Of a stretch of DNA of 6,295 bases, positions 1 through 6,295 are shown in pieces. A model generated the notes under the pieces. It did no database searches. It was not told the DNA's origin and worked only from the letters and a program-made list of their open reading frames with translations. A program made the translations under genes and the position numbers. Numbering within the stretch: the first letter of the stretch is position 1; each line of letters starts with the position of its first letter. This DNA comes from Candidatus Cloacimonadota bacterium (lineage in GTDB: Bacteria; Cloacimonadota; Cloacimonadia; Cloacimonadales; Cloacimonadaceae): NCBI GenBank assembly GCA_017995495.1, contig JAGOIS010000090.1:1-6295 (forward strand), read 5' to 3'.

Positions 1-42
1 GCTCTGGCCAGGGTGCAGGATTGGTTTGAGCTCCATTCCTGA
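1..42 (+). CDS. Possible C-terminal end of an upstream gene (partial)
   Basis: From base 1 the first frame reads ALARVQDWFELHS and stops at TGA (40-42). The composition suits an amphipathic C-terminal helix, and most codons end in G or C like the neighbouring genes. Thirteen residues are too few to identify a family. Competing readings exist. Frame 2 stays open to a TGA at 107-109 but has less gene-like codons. On the minus strand an ATG at 36-34 would begin MELKPILHPGQS, which could be the start of a divergent gene, although its AGGA sits directly against the ATG. The assignment is tentative. Confidence 0.2.
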   Translation, partial: ALARVQDWFELHS

Positions 43-67
43 TCAAGACAGCCTGAGCTTCAAGCCT

Positions 68-100
68 GGGCAAGGAAATCCCTTGACATATTTCCCGCCC
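68..100. promoter_or_regulatory. Imperfect inverted repeat with TTGACA in its loop
   Basis: GGGC (68-71) and GGAAAT (74-79) pair with ATTTCC (90-95) and GCCC (97-100). This gives about 10 bp of stem with a 2-by-1 internal mismatch and a 10-nt loop. The loop contains TTGACA (83-88), a perfect match to the sigma-70 -35 consensus. No convincing -10 hexamer follows at 16-18 nt; the best is AATGAG at 105-110, with 3 of 6 matches. No T-run follows the stem, so it is not a classical terminator. It could be an operator, a promoter element, or chance. Confidence 0.25.
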
Positions 101-111
101 GCTGAATGAGT

Positions 112-125
112 TTCATCAAGATGAA
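112..125. repeat. 14-nt palindrome TTCATC-AA-GATGAA
   Basis: Two perfect 6-nt arms (112-117 and 120-125) flank a 2-nt centre, about 40 nt upstream of the lipoprotein start. The size and symmetry would suit a binding site for a dimeric regulator. A 14-nt palindrome can also occur by chance, and no second copy was seen in the window. Confidence 0.25.
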
Positions 126-151
126 TTGCCGCTGTCCGCGCGCGCGGCCAT

Positions 152-156
152 AAGGA
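152..156 (+). promoter_or_regulatory. Ribosome binding site deciding the lipoprotein start
   Basis: AAGGA lies 10 nt before the ATG at 167 but only 1 nt before the in-frame GTG at 158. A usable spacing therefore favours ATG 167. That start also puts M-R-N directly before the hydrophobic signal segment. Confidence 0.6.
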
Positions 157-166
157 CGTGAAAACC

Positions 167-1705
167 ATGAGAAATATCCTCTATGCCTTGCTGGGCCTGA
201 TGTTGCTGCTGGGTGCCTGCGATATCAGCAAACCGCAACTTCCCCAATGGGATGTGGACCTGACAGTGCCGCTGCTGAACGAACGCTTCCTGGTTTCGGA
301 GCTGGTGGACAGCGTGAATGTGGTCATCGGTGACAACGAGGTTCTCACCATCACCGCCACCGGCCATGCCTCCACACCGGATTTTGGCGAGGTGAATTTC
401 ATCCCGGAGGTCCTGCTGGATGATCTGCCTCTGCTTTCCGGGATCGACATCGAGACCACCGTTCCGCTGTTCGATCCCACCGGTAGGGTACATCTGGTTT
501 ATGGGCGCATCGAACAGGGGAGCCTGTCCTTCAAGCTGGGCCTGGCCGATCCGCAAAACTCAAGCGTGACCCTGATCCTGCCGGAGATAACCACCGCCGG
601 GGGAACGCCGCTGACCATATCCAGCAACAACGATCCCAACTGGCAGAGCCTCAACCTCAGCGGTTACAGTGCGGGAGTGGAAAACTCGAGCGAGGTGCTG
701 GATGAACTGCGGGTGCGGCTGATCGTGCAGAGCAATCAGCCGGACGGAACCCCGCTGGGCACGGCAGGCCTGAGCGTGAATACCCAGATCGGTTGTGACT
801 ATTTCCAGGGCTACCTTTACGAATATGTTCGCTCCATCGGCGGCACCTTCACCTCGGTCGAATTTGTGTATCCCGAGGACTTGGGCGACGCGCTGACCCT
901 GCAGGAAGCCAGGGTGAGACTGCAGCTCACCAACGAGATCGGTTTCGGCGCCACCTTCCACGGCATGCTCCACGCCGTGAACACCAGAACCGGCCAGGAA
1001 CGCTGGGTGCAGGTGCTGGACGATAATGGCCAGCCCTTTTGGGTTGATCCGGCGGAGTTGTCAGGTCCAGTTGTCACCGATTTGATCTTCACTGAGGGAA
1101 TCAGCGATCTGCTGCAGATCATGCCGGACCAGGTGGAACTGGTGGACGGATATCTGCTCATCAACGGCTGGCACAATGAAGCTCCTGGTTTTGTGAGGGA
1201 ATCCGACAGATTGCGTTGCGTGTATCAGGTTGACCTGCCCTGCCACTTCGTTATCAATGGTTACGAGTATACGATGAGCAAACCAAAGCTGATCGAGATC
1301 GAGGCCGCTACCCAAGCACAGATCAGGGACAGAGTGCTGGCTGCCGCTCTCACTCTCGGGGTCACCAACCACATCCCCGTGGGAGCTGGCCTGACGCTCT
1401 ATTTGGGGCCCTCGGAGGAGATCGATCCCTCCGATCCGGCCACCTTCAGTTTTTCCAAACAAGTTACGGTCCACTCGTCCGAATACGAGGGGCCTGCGGT
1501 CGATGAATTCGGAGAGCAGATCATCAGCCTGGCGCTCAACCGGGAGGAACTGGAGTTGTTCACCCAGCCCAGCGTTTATGTCCTGGTTTCGGTTAACTTT
1601 TTGCCCAGCAACGGCCCCGTGATCATTCACGCCTCGCCTGCGGATTTTATCCAGATCCGGGGAATGCTGACCGCGAAACTCCACGTTTCGGAGGACCTGC
1701 TGTGA
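167..1705 (+). CDS. Predicted lipoprotein, unrecognised family
   Basis: This encodes 512 residues of unrecognised function. The N-terminus MRNILYALLGLMLLLGAC is a lipoprotein signal: a short basic n-region, a hydrophobic core, and lipobox LGAC with Cys18 as the lipidated residue. The mature protein begins C-D. Asp at +2 is an inner-membrane retention signal in E. coli, but that rule is not general, so the final membrane is open. After the anchor comes a W-D-V-D-L-x-V-P-L-L pattern (residues 28-37). The remainder is rich in alternating hydrophobic residues, suggesting beta-sandwich domains in the periplasm or at an outer-membrane face. The C-terminal part ends in a strand-like segment, FIQIRGMLTAKLHV. 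No catalytic motif is visible. An in-frame GTG at 158 would add three residues but lies too close to the Shine-Dalgarno sequence. The stop overlaps the start of the barrel gene by 4 nt, so the two are probably translated together and may be physical partners. The lipoprotein call is firm; the role is unknown. Confidence 0.85.
   Translation: MRNILYALLGLMLLLGACDISKPQLPQWDVDLTVPLLNERFLVSELVDSVNVVIGDNEVLTITATGHASTPDFGEVNFIPEVLLDDLPLLSGIDIETTVPLFDPTGRVHLVYGRIEQGSLSFKLGLADPQNSSVTLILPEITTAGGTPLTISSNNDPNWQSLNLSGYSAGVENSSEVLDELRVRLIVQSNQPDGTPLGTAGLSVNTQIGCDYFQGYLYEYVRSIGGTFTSVEFVYPEDLGDALTLQEARVRLQLTNEIGFGATFHGMLHAVNTRTGQERWVQVLDDNGQPFWVDPAELSGPVVTDLIFTEGISDLLQIMPDQVELVDGYLLINGWHNEAPGFVRESDRLRCVYQVDLPCHFVINGYEYTMSKPKLIEIEAATQAQIRDRVLAAALTLGVTNHIPVGAGLTLYLGPSEEIDPSDPATFSFSKQVTVHSSEYEGPAVDEFGEQIISLALNREELELFTQPSVYVLVSVNFLPSNGPVIIHASPADFIQIRGMLTAKLHVSEDLL
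1690..1695 (+). promoter_or_regulatory. Shine-Dalgarno for the barrel gene, inside the lipoprotein gene
   Basis: GGAGGA lies 6 nt before the GTG start at 1702, near optimal spacing. It supports the GTG start overlapping the previous stop (GTGA). Confidence 0.75.
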
Positions 1706-2967
1706 AAAAGACAATAGCCATCTTCGCGTTGCTGATATGCTGCGCCTTGCTTTCCGCCAACAGCTTCACGCCCAAATCGCTGATCTTCTCAGATAGCTAC
1801 ATGCTGCGGGCGGTAGGCAGCGAAGCCAACTACTGGAATCCGGCCCTGATCAACAAAAACCGCTCCCAAGTGTGGTTGCCTGGGCTGAATCTGGGTGTGG
1901 TGGCCGGCAATAACGCCTTCGATCTGGATCTCTATAATTATGTGATGGGGCTGGAATACCTCGATGCTGCCGACAAGCAAAGGATCATGGACTCCATGGA
2001 CGGAAGACTGTCCTTGAACCTCGGCAGCCAGTTGCCGCTGTTTGGTTTCACCGTGAAAAACGTGGCCATCAGTAGCACGGTGAAACTCACCGCCAAGTCC
2101 GCAATCGATGAAGAATACCTGGGGTTGTTGCTCCACGGCAATGGCGACGGCAGCCAGACCTTTGATTTTTCCAGGGAAGACACTTATCTGGAGGCGCTGG
2201 GCTATTTGGATCTCACCCTGGGATGGGGCAATATCCGCCTTCCTTTGCCCCATACGTTGCCAGACATCAGGATGGGGCTGGCGGTGAGCGCTCTGGGCGG
2301 GATCGGGAATACCAGCACCGAGGAATTTGCGGGACTCCTAACCACCGACCTGAACGGCCTGAACATCAGGCAGGACCTTTTGCAGAGGGCTGGGGCAGGA
2401 GGCTGGGGCGCCAAAGGCCTGGTTGGGCTTTACACCGAGCCGGTGAAAAACCTGCAGGTCGGCGCCACCCTGGATAACATCCTCGGTTTCCTCAATTGGG
2501 AGTATTTGCGCAAGGAATACAGTTTCCACCTCCAAGCGGACAGCCTCTATGCGCTGGATTTGTTGGACGGAACGGAAGGGCTGGTGGACACCCAATTCGA
2601 GGAAGCAGATACGGACCCCTACGTCACCAAGATCCCTCTGGAGATGCGCCTGGCCGCCAAATACGAGATCAAGCAGCTTGCCCTGACCGCGGATTACATC
2701 AAGGGCTACGGCAACTCTTCCGAAACCACTGAGCAGGACAGATTCGCGCTTGGGGCGGAAGTTCGGCCCTTTACCTTCCTTTCATTGATGCTGGGTTTCG
2801 GTTCAGGCAACGCTTCCTATCCCTGGAGGACCTCCTGTGGGATAGGCTTCAATCTGGGCCACGTTGAACTGGGCCTGGGGATCCAATCCATCAAAAGCTT
2901 GTATCCCTACTACAATTCCAAGGGGGCAGGGGTTGCCACCTATTTCAGTATAAGGACCCCGCTCTGA
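1702..2967 (+). CDS. DUF5723-like outer-membrane beta-barrel protein
   Basis: This encodes 421 residues. A Sec signal peptide is clear: MKK, a hydrophobic core to about residue 17, and a likely cleavage after LSA (residue 19). The mature start has the arrangement of the DUF5723/PorV-like, FadL-related barrel proteins of FCB bacteria: an early S-x-x-L-R-A-V-G-S segment, then A-N-Y-W-N-P-A-L (42-49). From there to the end, many short amphipathic strands alternate with Gly- and Asp-rich turns, for example LSLNLGSQLPLFGF, VQVGATLDN-like stretches and FLSLMLGFGSG. The last strand is VATYFSIRTPL. It therefore most likely inserts in the outer membrane; what it transports or binds is not shown. Automatic annotation may call such proteins 'conjugal transfer TraF-like' or 'PorV/PorQ-like', and nothing else here supports conjugation. 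The GTG start is fixed by GGAGGA at 1690-1695 and overlaps the lipoprotein stop. The stop overlaps the VWA gene's CTG start. The barrel call is good; the exact family is inferred from the pattern. Confidence 0.8.
   Translation: MKKTIAIFALLICCALLSANSFTPKSLIFSDSYMLRAVGSEANYWNPALINKNRSQVWLPGLNLGVVAGNNAFDLDLYNYVMGLEYLDAADKQRIMDSMDGRLSLNLGSQLPLFGFTVKNVAISSTVKLTAKSAIDEEYLGLLLHGNGDGSQTFDFSREDTYLEALGYLDLTLGWGNIRLPLPHTLPDIRMGLAVSALGGIGNTSTEEFAGLLTTDLNGLNIRQDLLQRAGAGGWGAKGLVGLYTEPVKNLQVGATLDNILGFLNWEYLRKEYSFHLQADSLYALDLLDGTEGLVDTQFEEADTDPYVTKIPLEMRLAAKYEIKQLALTADYIKGYGNSSETTEQDRFALGAEVRPFTFLSLMLGFGSGNASYPWRTSCGIGFNLGHVELGLGIQSIKSLYPYYNSKGAGVATYFSIRTPL
2952..2956 (+). promoter_or_regulatory. Shine-Dalgarno supporting a CTG start
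   Basis: AAGGA lies 7 nt before CTG 2964 and within the last codons of the barrel gene. No ATG, GTG or TTG occurs in this frame until TTG 3069, which lies inside a transmembrane segment. The site therefore points to CTG as the initiator. Confidence 0.6.
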
Positions 2968-4961
2968 AATACGCTTTCATCATCCTGATTTCCCTGCTGA
3001 TATCGGGATATTTTTATTGGCGCACCCAGCCCCAACTCGATCGCGGGAAGCGCTGGCTGCTCTTCATTTTGCGCTCGATCAGCCTGGCGGTGCTCCTGCT
3101 GCTGCTGATCAGCCCCATTCTCTATTACCTCCGCTCGCTGGCCGAGAAACAGCAGGTGCTGGTGCTCACGGACGTTTCCGCCAGCATGGACCTCAAGGGC
3201 GCCACGGGCAGTAAAAAAGACTGGCTGCGCGAGCCGGGCAAGGAACTGGCGGATAAATTCGCCGTTGCCGGCTATGAACTGCAGCGATATGAATTTGCCA
3301 CCGGACTGGAGGAAGACAAAGACAACACCCTGCTGGCTCCAGCCCTGGCTGAGCTGGCCAAGAAACACGATTTTAGCCGGGTGAAAGGCATTGTGCTGCT
3401 TTCCGACGGCTGGCTGAGGGATGAATCGCTGCAGCAGGTGAAACAATTGGGCAGCCCGTTTTTTGCCATCGCGGACACCATGCTGCCCCAAAAATCAGAT
3501 CTGAGCGTGGTTCGCACCATCACCAACCGCCAGGCCTACCGCAATGAGCCCACCCTCATCCGGGCTGAGGTGAAAGCCGACAACTACAACGGGCCGGCAG
3601 CCGTGAAACTTTGGCTGGGAAACACTTTGGTTGGCACAAAGGCAGTTCAGCTAAAGAACGGAGTGGCTGCCAATGTGGATTTCACCCACCGCTTTGGGCA
3701 GACTGGGTTTTATCCCTATAAGGTTGAGGTGTCGGCCGCAGGGATCAGCGAACGCTCGCAAAACAACAACAGCTACCCCGGCGCCATCGACGTCCTCAGC
3801 GACAAACAGCGGATCGTGATCCTCTCGGACAGCCCGGCTTGGGATAACAAGTTCACCGTGGACGCCATTGCCGCCAATCCCCGCTGGGAAGTTTCCCACT
3901 ACCGGGTCCAGGGCGGCCAGGCCTTTGCCGGAGATGCGTCCGCGGGAAATCTGACCGGGGAAAACCTGGCCGCCTTGGTGCTGATCAACAACGGGGGGCT
4001 GCAACTGAGCGGAAACGTGCTTAATTACGTTGTTTCAGCCCACAAACGGGGTGTGGGGATACTCTGGCAGGGCCTGCCCGTGCAGGAACTGGGGGGCATC
4101 CTGCCGCTGCAGAGAGCGAACATCACCAGCTCCTATCAGGGTTTTTTGGCATGGAGCCCGGCGGCGGCCAAATATCCGATGCTCAGCTTTGACAGCTCTG
4201 ATCTCAAGGAAGTTCCGCCGCTGGATTATTACTACGTCACGGCCAGCCGCGGAGCCGAGGTGCTGGCCACTATCGACAATTCCCAAAACTCGCCCGCCAT
4301 CGCGGTTGGCACCGCCGGCAGCGCCAAAACCCTCGCTCTGGCCTTTCTCAACCTCTGGAAATGGCAGCTGCAGACTGCCGGAGGCGGATACCAGAAGCTG
4401 TTGACCAATTCGCTGACCTGGCTGGCCAATACCTCGCAAAGCGGTTATGAAGCCATTTACAACGGCAGCTACTTTCTGGGGGAGGAGATCGATCTGCGCC
4501 TGCGGGCCCAGGATGACATCCGCTCCCTGCGCCTGGACCTGAACCCGGAACTGAAAGTTACTGACGCGTCCGGGAAAGAGGTTTTCCGCGACTTCATGAC
4601 CCAAAGTGAGGGTGAATATGCCGCCCGGCTGAGTTTGGACAAGGCCGGAAGCTACAGCTTCCAGATCACGGACAAGGTGAGCGGACAGAAGAGCGGAGGG
4701 CGCTTCAATGTGGCCAATGCCTCGATCGAAGCCCGGGATTTCGATTTCAACATGCCCCTGCTCTCCTGGCTGACCTCAGATACCGGCGGAACCTTGCTCG
4801 ATCCCGGCACCCTGAAAGAGTTTCAGCCCCTGCCCGCGCAAACAAAGATCCTGGAGCAACGCGAGGACATCCCTCTTTACCGCAAATGGTGGGTGCTCAC
4901 AGCCTTCATTCTCGCTTTCTGCCTGGAACTCTTCTTCCGGCGCAGATGGGGATTGCTCTGA
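2964..4961 (+). CDS. Membrane-anchored VWA-domain protein (BatA-like layout)
   Basis: With the CTG start this is 665 residues. The N-terminus reads M-KYAFIILISLLISGYFYW, a first transmembrane helix, then a basic loop (RTQPQLDRGKRW) and a second helix (about residues 32-56). A VWA domain follows with a MIDAS signature: D70-V-S72-A-S74, a likely T113 (FATG), and D148 in LLSDGW. It should bind a divalent cation and a protein ligand in the periplasm. Next comes an Ig/CARDB-like segment (about 165-270), then a Rossmann/GATase-1-like region (about 283-490, starting RIVILSDSP). In that region the expected nucleophile-elbow position, GVGILWQG (363-370), has no Cys, so it is probably not catalytic. 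A beta-rich segment (about 490-625) leads to a C-terminal helix (642-658) followed by RRRWGLL. This order resembles the large VWA membrane proteins found in many FCB and other Gram-negative genomes. It follows the barrel gene with a 4-nt overlap. A start at TTG 3069 (630 residues) would cut off the first helix. The role is unknown; a scaffold or assembly factor is possible. Confidence 0.85.
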   Translation: MKYAFIILISLLISGYFYWRTQPQLDRGKRWLLFILRSISLAVLLLLLISPILYYLRSLAEKQQVLVLTDVSASMDLKGATGSKKDWLREPGKELADKFAVAGYELQRYEFATGLEEDKDNTLLAPALAELAKKHDFSRVKGIVLLSDGWLRDESLQQVKQLGSPFFAIADTMLPQKSDLSVVRTITNRQAYRNEPTLIRAEVKADNYNGPAAVKLWLGNTLVGTKAVQLKNGVAANVDFTHRFGQTGFYPYKVEVSAAGISERSQNNNSYPGAIDVLSDKQRIVILSDSPAWDNKFTVDAIAANPRWEVSHYRVQGGQAFAGDASAGNLTGENLAALVLINNGGLQLSGNVLNYVVSAHKRGVGILWQGLPVQELGGILPLQRANITSSYQGFLAWSPAAAKYPMLSFDSSDLKEVPPLDYYYVTASRGAEVLATIDNSQNSPAIAVGTAGSAKTLALAFLNLWKWQLQTAGGGYQKLLTNSLTWLANTSQSGYEAIYNGSYFLGEEIDLRLRAQDDIRSLRLDLNPELKVTDASGKEVFRDFMTQSEGEYAARLSLDKAGSYSFQITDKVSGQKSGGRFNVANASIEARDFDFNMPLLSWLTSDTGGTLLDPGTLKEFQPLPAQTKILEQREDIPLYRKWWVLTAFILAFCLELFFRRRWGLL

Positions 4962-4968
4962 TCGGTCC

Positions 4969-5391
4969 TCAGCCTCTCCTGATCATCACGATATAACCTT
5001 CCAGGTCGGTGAAGCCACAGGATGAGTAGAGATGGCGGGCAGCAGCGTTGTCGGCATGCACTTCCAGTTTGGCTTGCCAACCCTTTTCCCTGGCCACCCT
5101 CAGCGCTTCCTCCAGCAGGCCGCGTCCGATGCCGTGGTTCTGAAACCCGGGCGACACCGCCATGTGGTGGATGTAGAGGCGGCGCCAGTCGTGGCTGAGC
5201 CAGGCGGTGCCTGCCAGGGCATCATCCCAATGGGCCAGCAGCATGATCCCGCCGTGGTCCAGATTGTACTGCACCGCAGCAAAGCTGTCCGCCCTGGCTG
5301 GATTGCTGATCCCCGTTTCCTGCCAGATGGCTGTGATCCGGGCGAACAGCTTGGGGTCGAGCTTTTGGCAGTGGCTGATCTTCAGGTTCAT
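4969..5391 (-). CDS. GNAT-family N-acetyltransferase
   Basis: This encodes 140 residues, a usual length for a single GNAT domain, with no signal peptide, so it acts in the cytoplasm. It should transfer an acetyl group from acetyl-CoA to an amine. Motif A is clear: the strand LYIHHMAVSPGF (72-83), then Q84-N-H-G87-I-G89-R-G, the pyrophosphate-binding Q-x-x-G-x-G loop, followed by helix LLEEALRVAREKG. Motif B is also clear: LEVHADNAAARHLYSSCGF (109-127), with N115 and Y122, the latter at the usual general-acid position. The acceptor cannot be read from the sequence; small amines, antibiotics or protein N-termini are all possible, and the best guess is a generic housekeeping GNAT. The ATG overlaps the stop of the DUF4340-like gene (ATGA). 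No Shine-Dalgarno precedes it, which suggests translation by coupling. Its stop is 7 nt from the stop of the convergent VWA gene. Confidence 0.9.
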   Translation of the reverse strand: MNLKISHCQKLDPKLFARITAIWQETGISNPARADSFAAVQYNLDHGGIMLLAHWDDALAGTAWLSHDWRRLYIHHMAVSPGFQNHGIGRGLLEEALRVAREKGWQAKLEVHADNAAARHLYSSCGFTDLEGYIVMIRRG

Positions 5392-6295
5392 GGCGACGGA
5401 GGTTCTGGGGCTGCTGTCATAAACAGTTTGGGCGGGACGGCAAAGTGGGTCACAATTCCTTGATCAACAAGGAAATAGCTGTCCGGATAGCGGTCGATCT
5501 TCAGCAGTTGGCTGCCTTTCCAGGAATGGAAACTGATGGATACATCTGAATTGCCCTGGAGCTTGATAACCGCCGCACAATCAGCGGTTGGCTCTGAGTT
5601 TGGTGGCGGCAGTTCATCTGTGCCTGGCAGGGATGGCGCTCCCAGACCGGAGAGGTCGTTTAGAATGATGGCCAGGGTCAGATTACCGGCTGGGATATCA
5701 AAATTCTCCTGTTTATCCCGGTAGTGCCAGAGCTCGCCGGCACGGGTAAGTTCGTAGCCGCTTCCACTGAGGTCAACTTTGATGGATAACAATTGGTCCG
5801 GCTGGAGGCTGAGGGCGTAGGGCGAGCGCCAGGGCTCGAGTTCTGGGCCGTAAAGTGTAACCACCTTGGTTCCGGCCTGGTAGACCTCAGTTTCGCTTGG
5901 ATAGCAGAAATAATCCAGGGGATTGCCCGGATCACCGAACCAGACTTCCCGCAGCAGCTTGTCCCGGGAGTCATAAGCCTTGATCCGCAGTGCCTTGTCC
6001 TTGGTCAGATCATACTTTTTCAGAGCTTCTTGGCCAGTGGCGACGGACTCGGTGGAAAATTCAGCCAGGATCACCTCTCGCATGAACTGCCGGAACCGGT
6101 TCTTTTCCACGTCCCACTTTATGGGGCTGACGATGCGCCAGATTCCTTCCTGGTTCATGAAAGTGATGCTGGTATCCGCGTTGGCGATCTCGATGCGGTG
6201 AAACGCCGTGCTGTCGGCGCTGAAAACAGGCCTGAAGGTTTCCCTGCCCGAGCGTTTGGCCAGTAGCCAGATCACTGCTGCGAGAAGGGCCAGAA
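5388..6295 (-). CDS. DUF4340-like membrane-anchored protein, 5' partial
   Basis: 301 residues are visible and the start lies beyond the right edge. The frame stays open to base 6295. The GTG at 6275-6273 falls within a hydrophobic run, LALLAAVIWLLAKRSG, so it is an internal codon of an N-terminal transmembrane anchor, not the start. The soluble part, expected to be periplasmic, shows DUF4340 hallmarks: G-I-W-R-I-V-S-P (W52, P57 of the visible part), a helix that would follow the 'aD..kv..ll' position, K-Y-D-L-T-K-D-K-A-L-R-I, and E-V-W-F-G-D-P followed by Y-F-C-Y-P-S-E-T-E-V-Y-Q. The tail ends AAPEPPSP. Proteins of this family typically sit downstream of ABC-2 permease and GldG-like genes, so a transporter may lie to the right. 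Biochemical function is not established. The stop overlaps the acetyltransferase start, so the two are probably cotranscribed. Confidence 0.8.
   Translation of the reverse strand, partial: LALLAAVIWLLAKRSGRETFRPVFSADSTAFHRIEIANADTSITFMNQEGIWRIVSPIKWDVEKNRFRQFMREVILAEFSTESVATGQEALKKYDLTKDKALRIKAYDSRDKLLREVWFGDPGNPLDYFCYPSETEVYQAGTKVVTLYGPELEPWRSPYALSLQPDQLLSIKVDLSGSGYELTRAGELWHYRDKQENFDIPAGNLTLAIILNDLSGLGAPSLPGTDELPPPNSEPTADCAAVIKLQGNSDVSISFHSWKGSQLLKIDRYPDSYFLVDQGIVTHFAVPPKLFMTAAPEPPSP

Noticed and set aside
106..153. Small ORF MSFIKMNCRCPRARP ending just before the lipoprotein start, a possible leader peptide
   Set aside because: It has no ribosome binding site, an unremarkable peptide, and no attenuator-like alternative stems. 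It is most likely chance.
116..556. Minus-strand open frame of 146 codons opposite the lipoprotein gene
   Set aside because: It is a shadow of the GC-rich coding strand. The product is low-complexity in Q, G and H, with no recognisable motif.
1061..1714. Minus-strand open frame of 217 codons opposite the end of the lipoprotein gene
   Set aside because: It is long but antisense to a clearly better gene, with no family resemblance, no signal and shadow-like composition.
1702..2967. Conjugation protein TraF as the identity of the barrel gene
   Set aside because: No other conjugation gene is present, and the signal peptide, NPA motif and strand pattern fit a DUF5723/PorV-like barrel better.
4035..4604. 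Minus-strand open frame of 189 codons opposite the VWA gene
   Set aside because: It is antisense to a domain-supported gene, and its Q- and G-rich product has no motif.
5032..5463. Plus-strand open frame of 143 codons opposite the acetyltransferase
   Set aside because: The minus-strand frame carries complete GNAT motifs A and B; this one has none.
5793..6266. Plus-strand open frame of 157 codons opposite the DUF4340-like gene
   Set aside because: It is a shadow frame; the opposite strand has the transmembrane anchor and family pattern.
6273..6275. GTG as the start of the DUF4340-like gene
   Set aside because: The frame continues upstream with hydrophobic residues that complete a membrane anchor to the window edge, so the gene is partial.

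Overview
The window holds five protein-coding genes in two convergent blocks, plus a short upstream region at the left edge. The protein types (an unrecognised lipoprotein with a WDVDL-type N-terminus, a DUF5723-like outer-membrane barrel, a membrane-anchored VWA protein, and a DUF4340-like protein) suggest a Gram-negative bacterium of the FCB group. Cloacimonadota, Ignavibacteria/Bacteroidota or Fibrobacterota-like lineages are all possible. This is inferred from protein style only. There is no rRNA or marker gene to fix the taxon.

Left block, + strand (167-4961): three genes, apparently one transcript. A lipoprotein (167-1705, lipobox LGAC) overlaps by 4 nt a signal-peptide-bearing predicted beta-barrel protein (1702-2967). 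That gene overlaps by 4 nt a VWA protein with N-terminal and C-terminal membrane segments (2964-4961). I place the VWA start at a CTG codon, 35 codons upstream of the first ATG/GTG/TTG in the frame. The CTG has a Shine-Dalgarno sequence and restores a first transmembrane helix. Together the products span inner membrane, periplasm and outer membrane, so they may act on one envelope process, which I cannot name.

Right block, - strand (reading right to left, 6295-4969): a DUF4340-like membrane-anchored protein whose 5' end lies beyond the window, then a GNAT acetyltransferase whose ATG overlaps the previous stop by 4 nt. DUF4340 proteins commonly accompany ABC-2/GldG-like transporter genes, so such genes may lie just off the right edge.

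The two blocks meet tail to tail with only 7 nt between stop codons and no recognisable terminator. All three same-strand junctions are 4-nt NTGA overlaps (GTGA, CTGA, ATGA). The region before the first gene (1-166) has inverted repeats, a TTGACA hexamer with no good -10 partner, and perhaps the tail of an upstream gene. I saw no tRNA, rRNA, CRISPR array, insertion sequence or phage feature.
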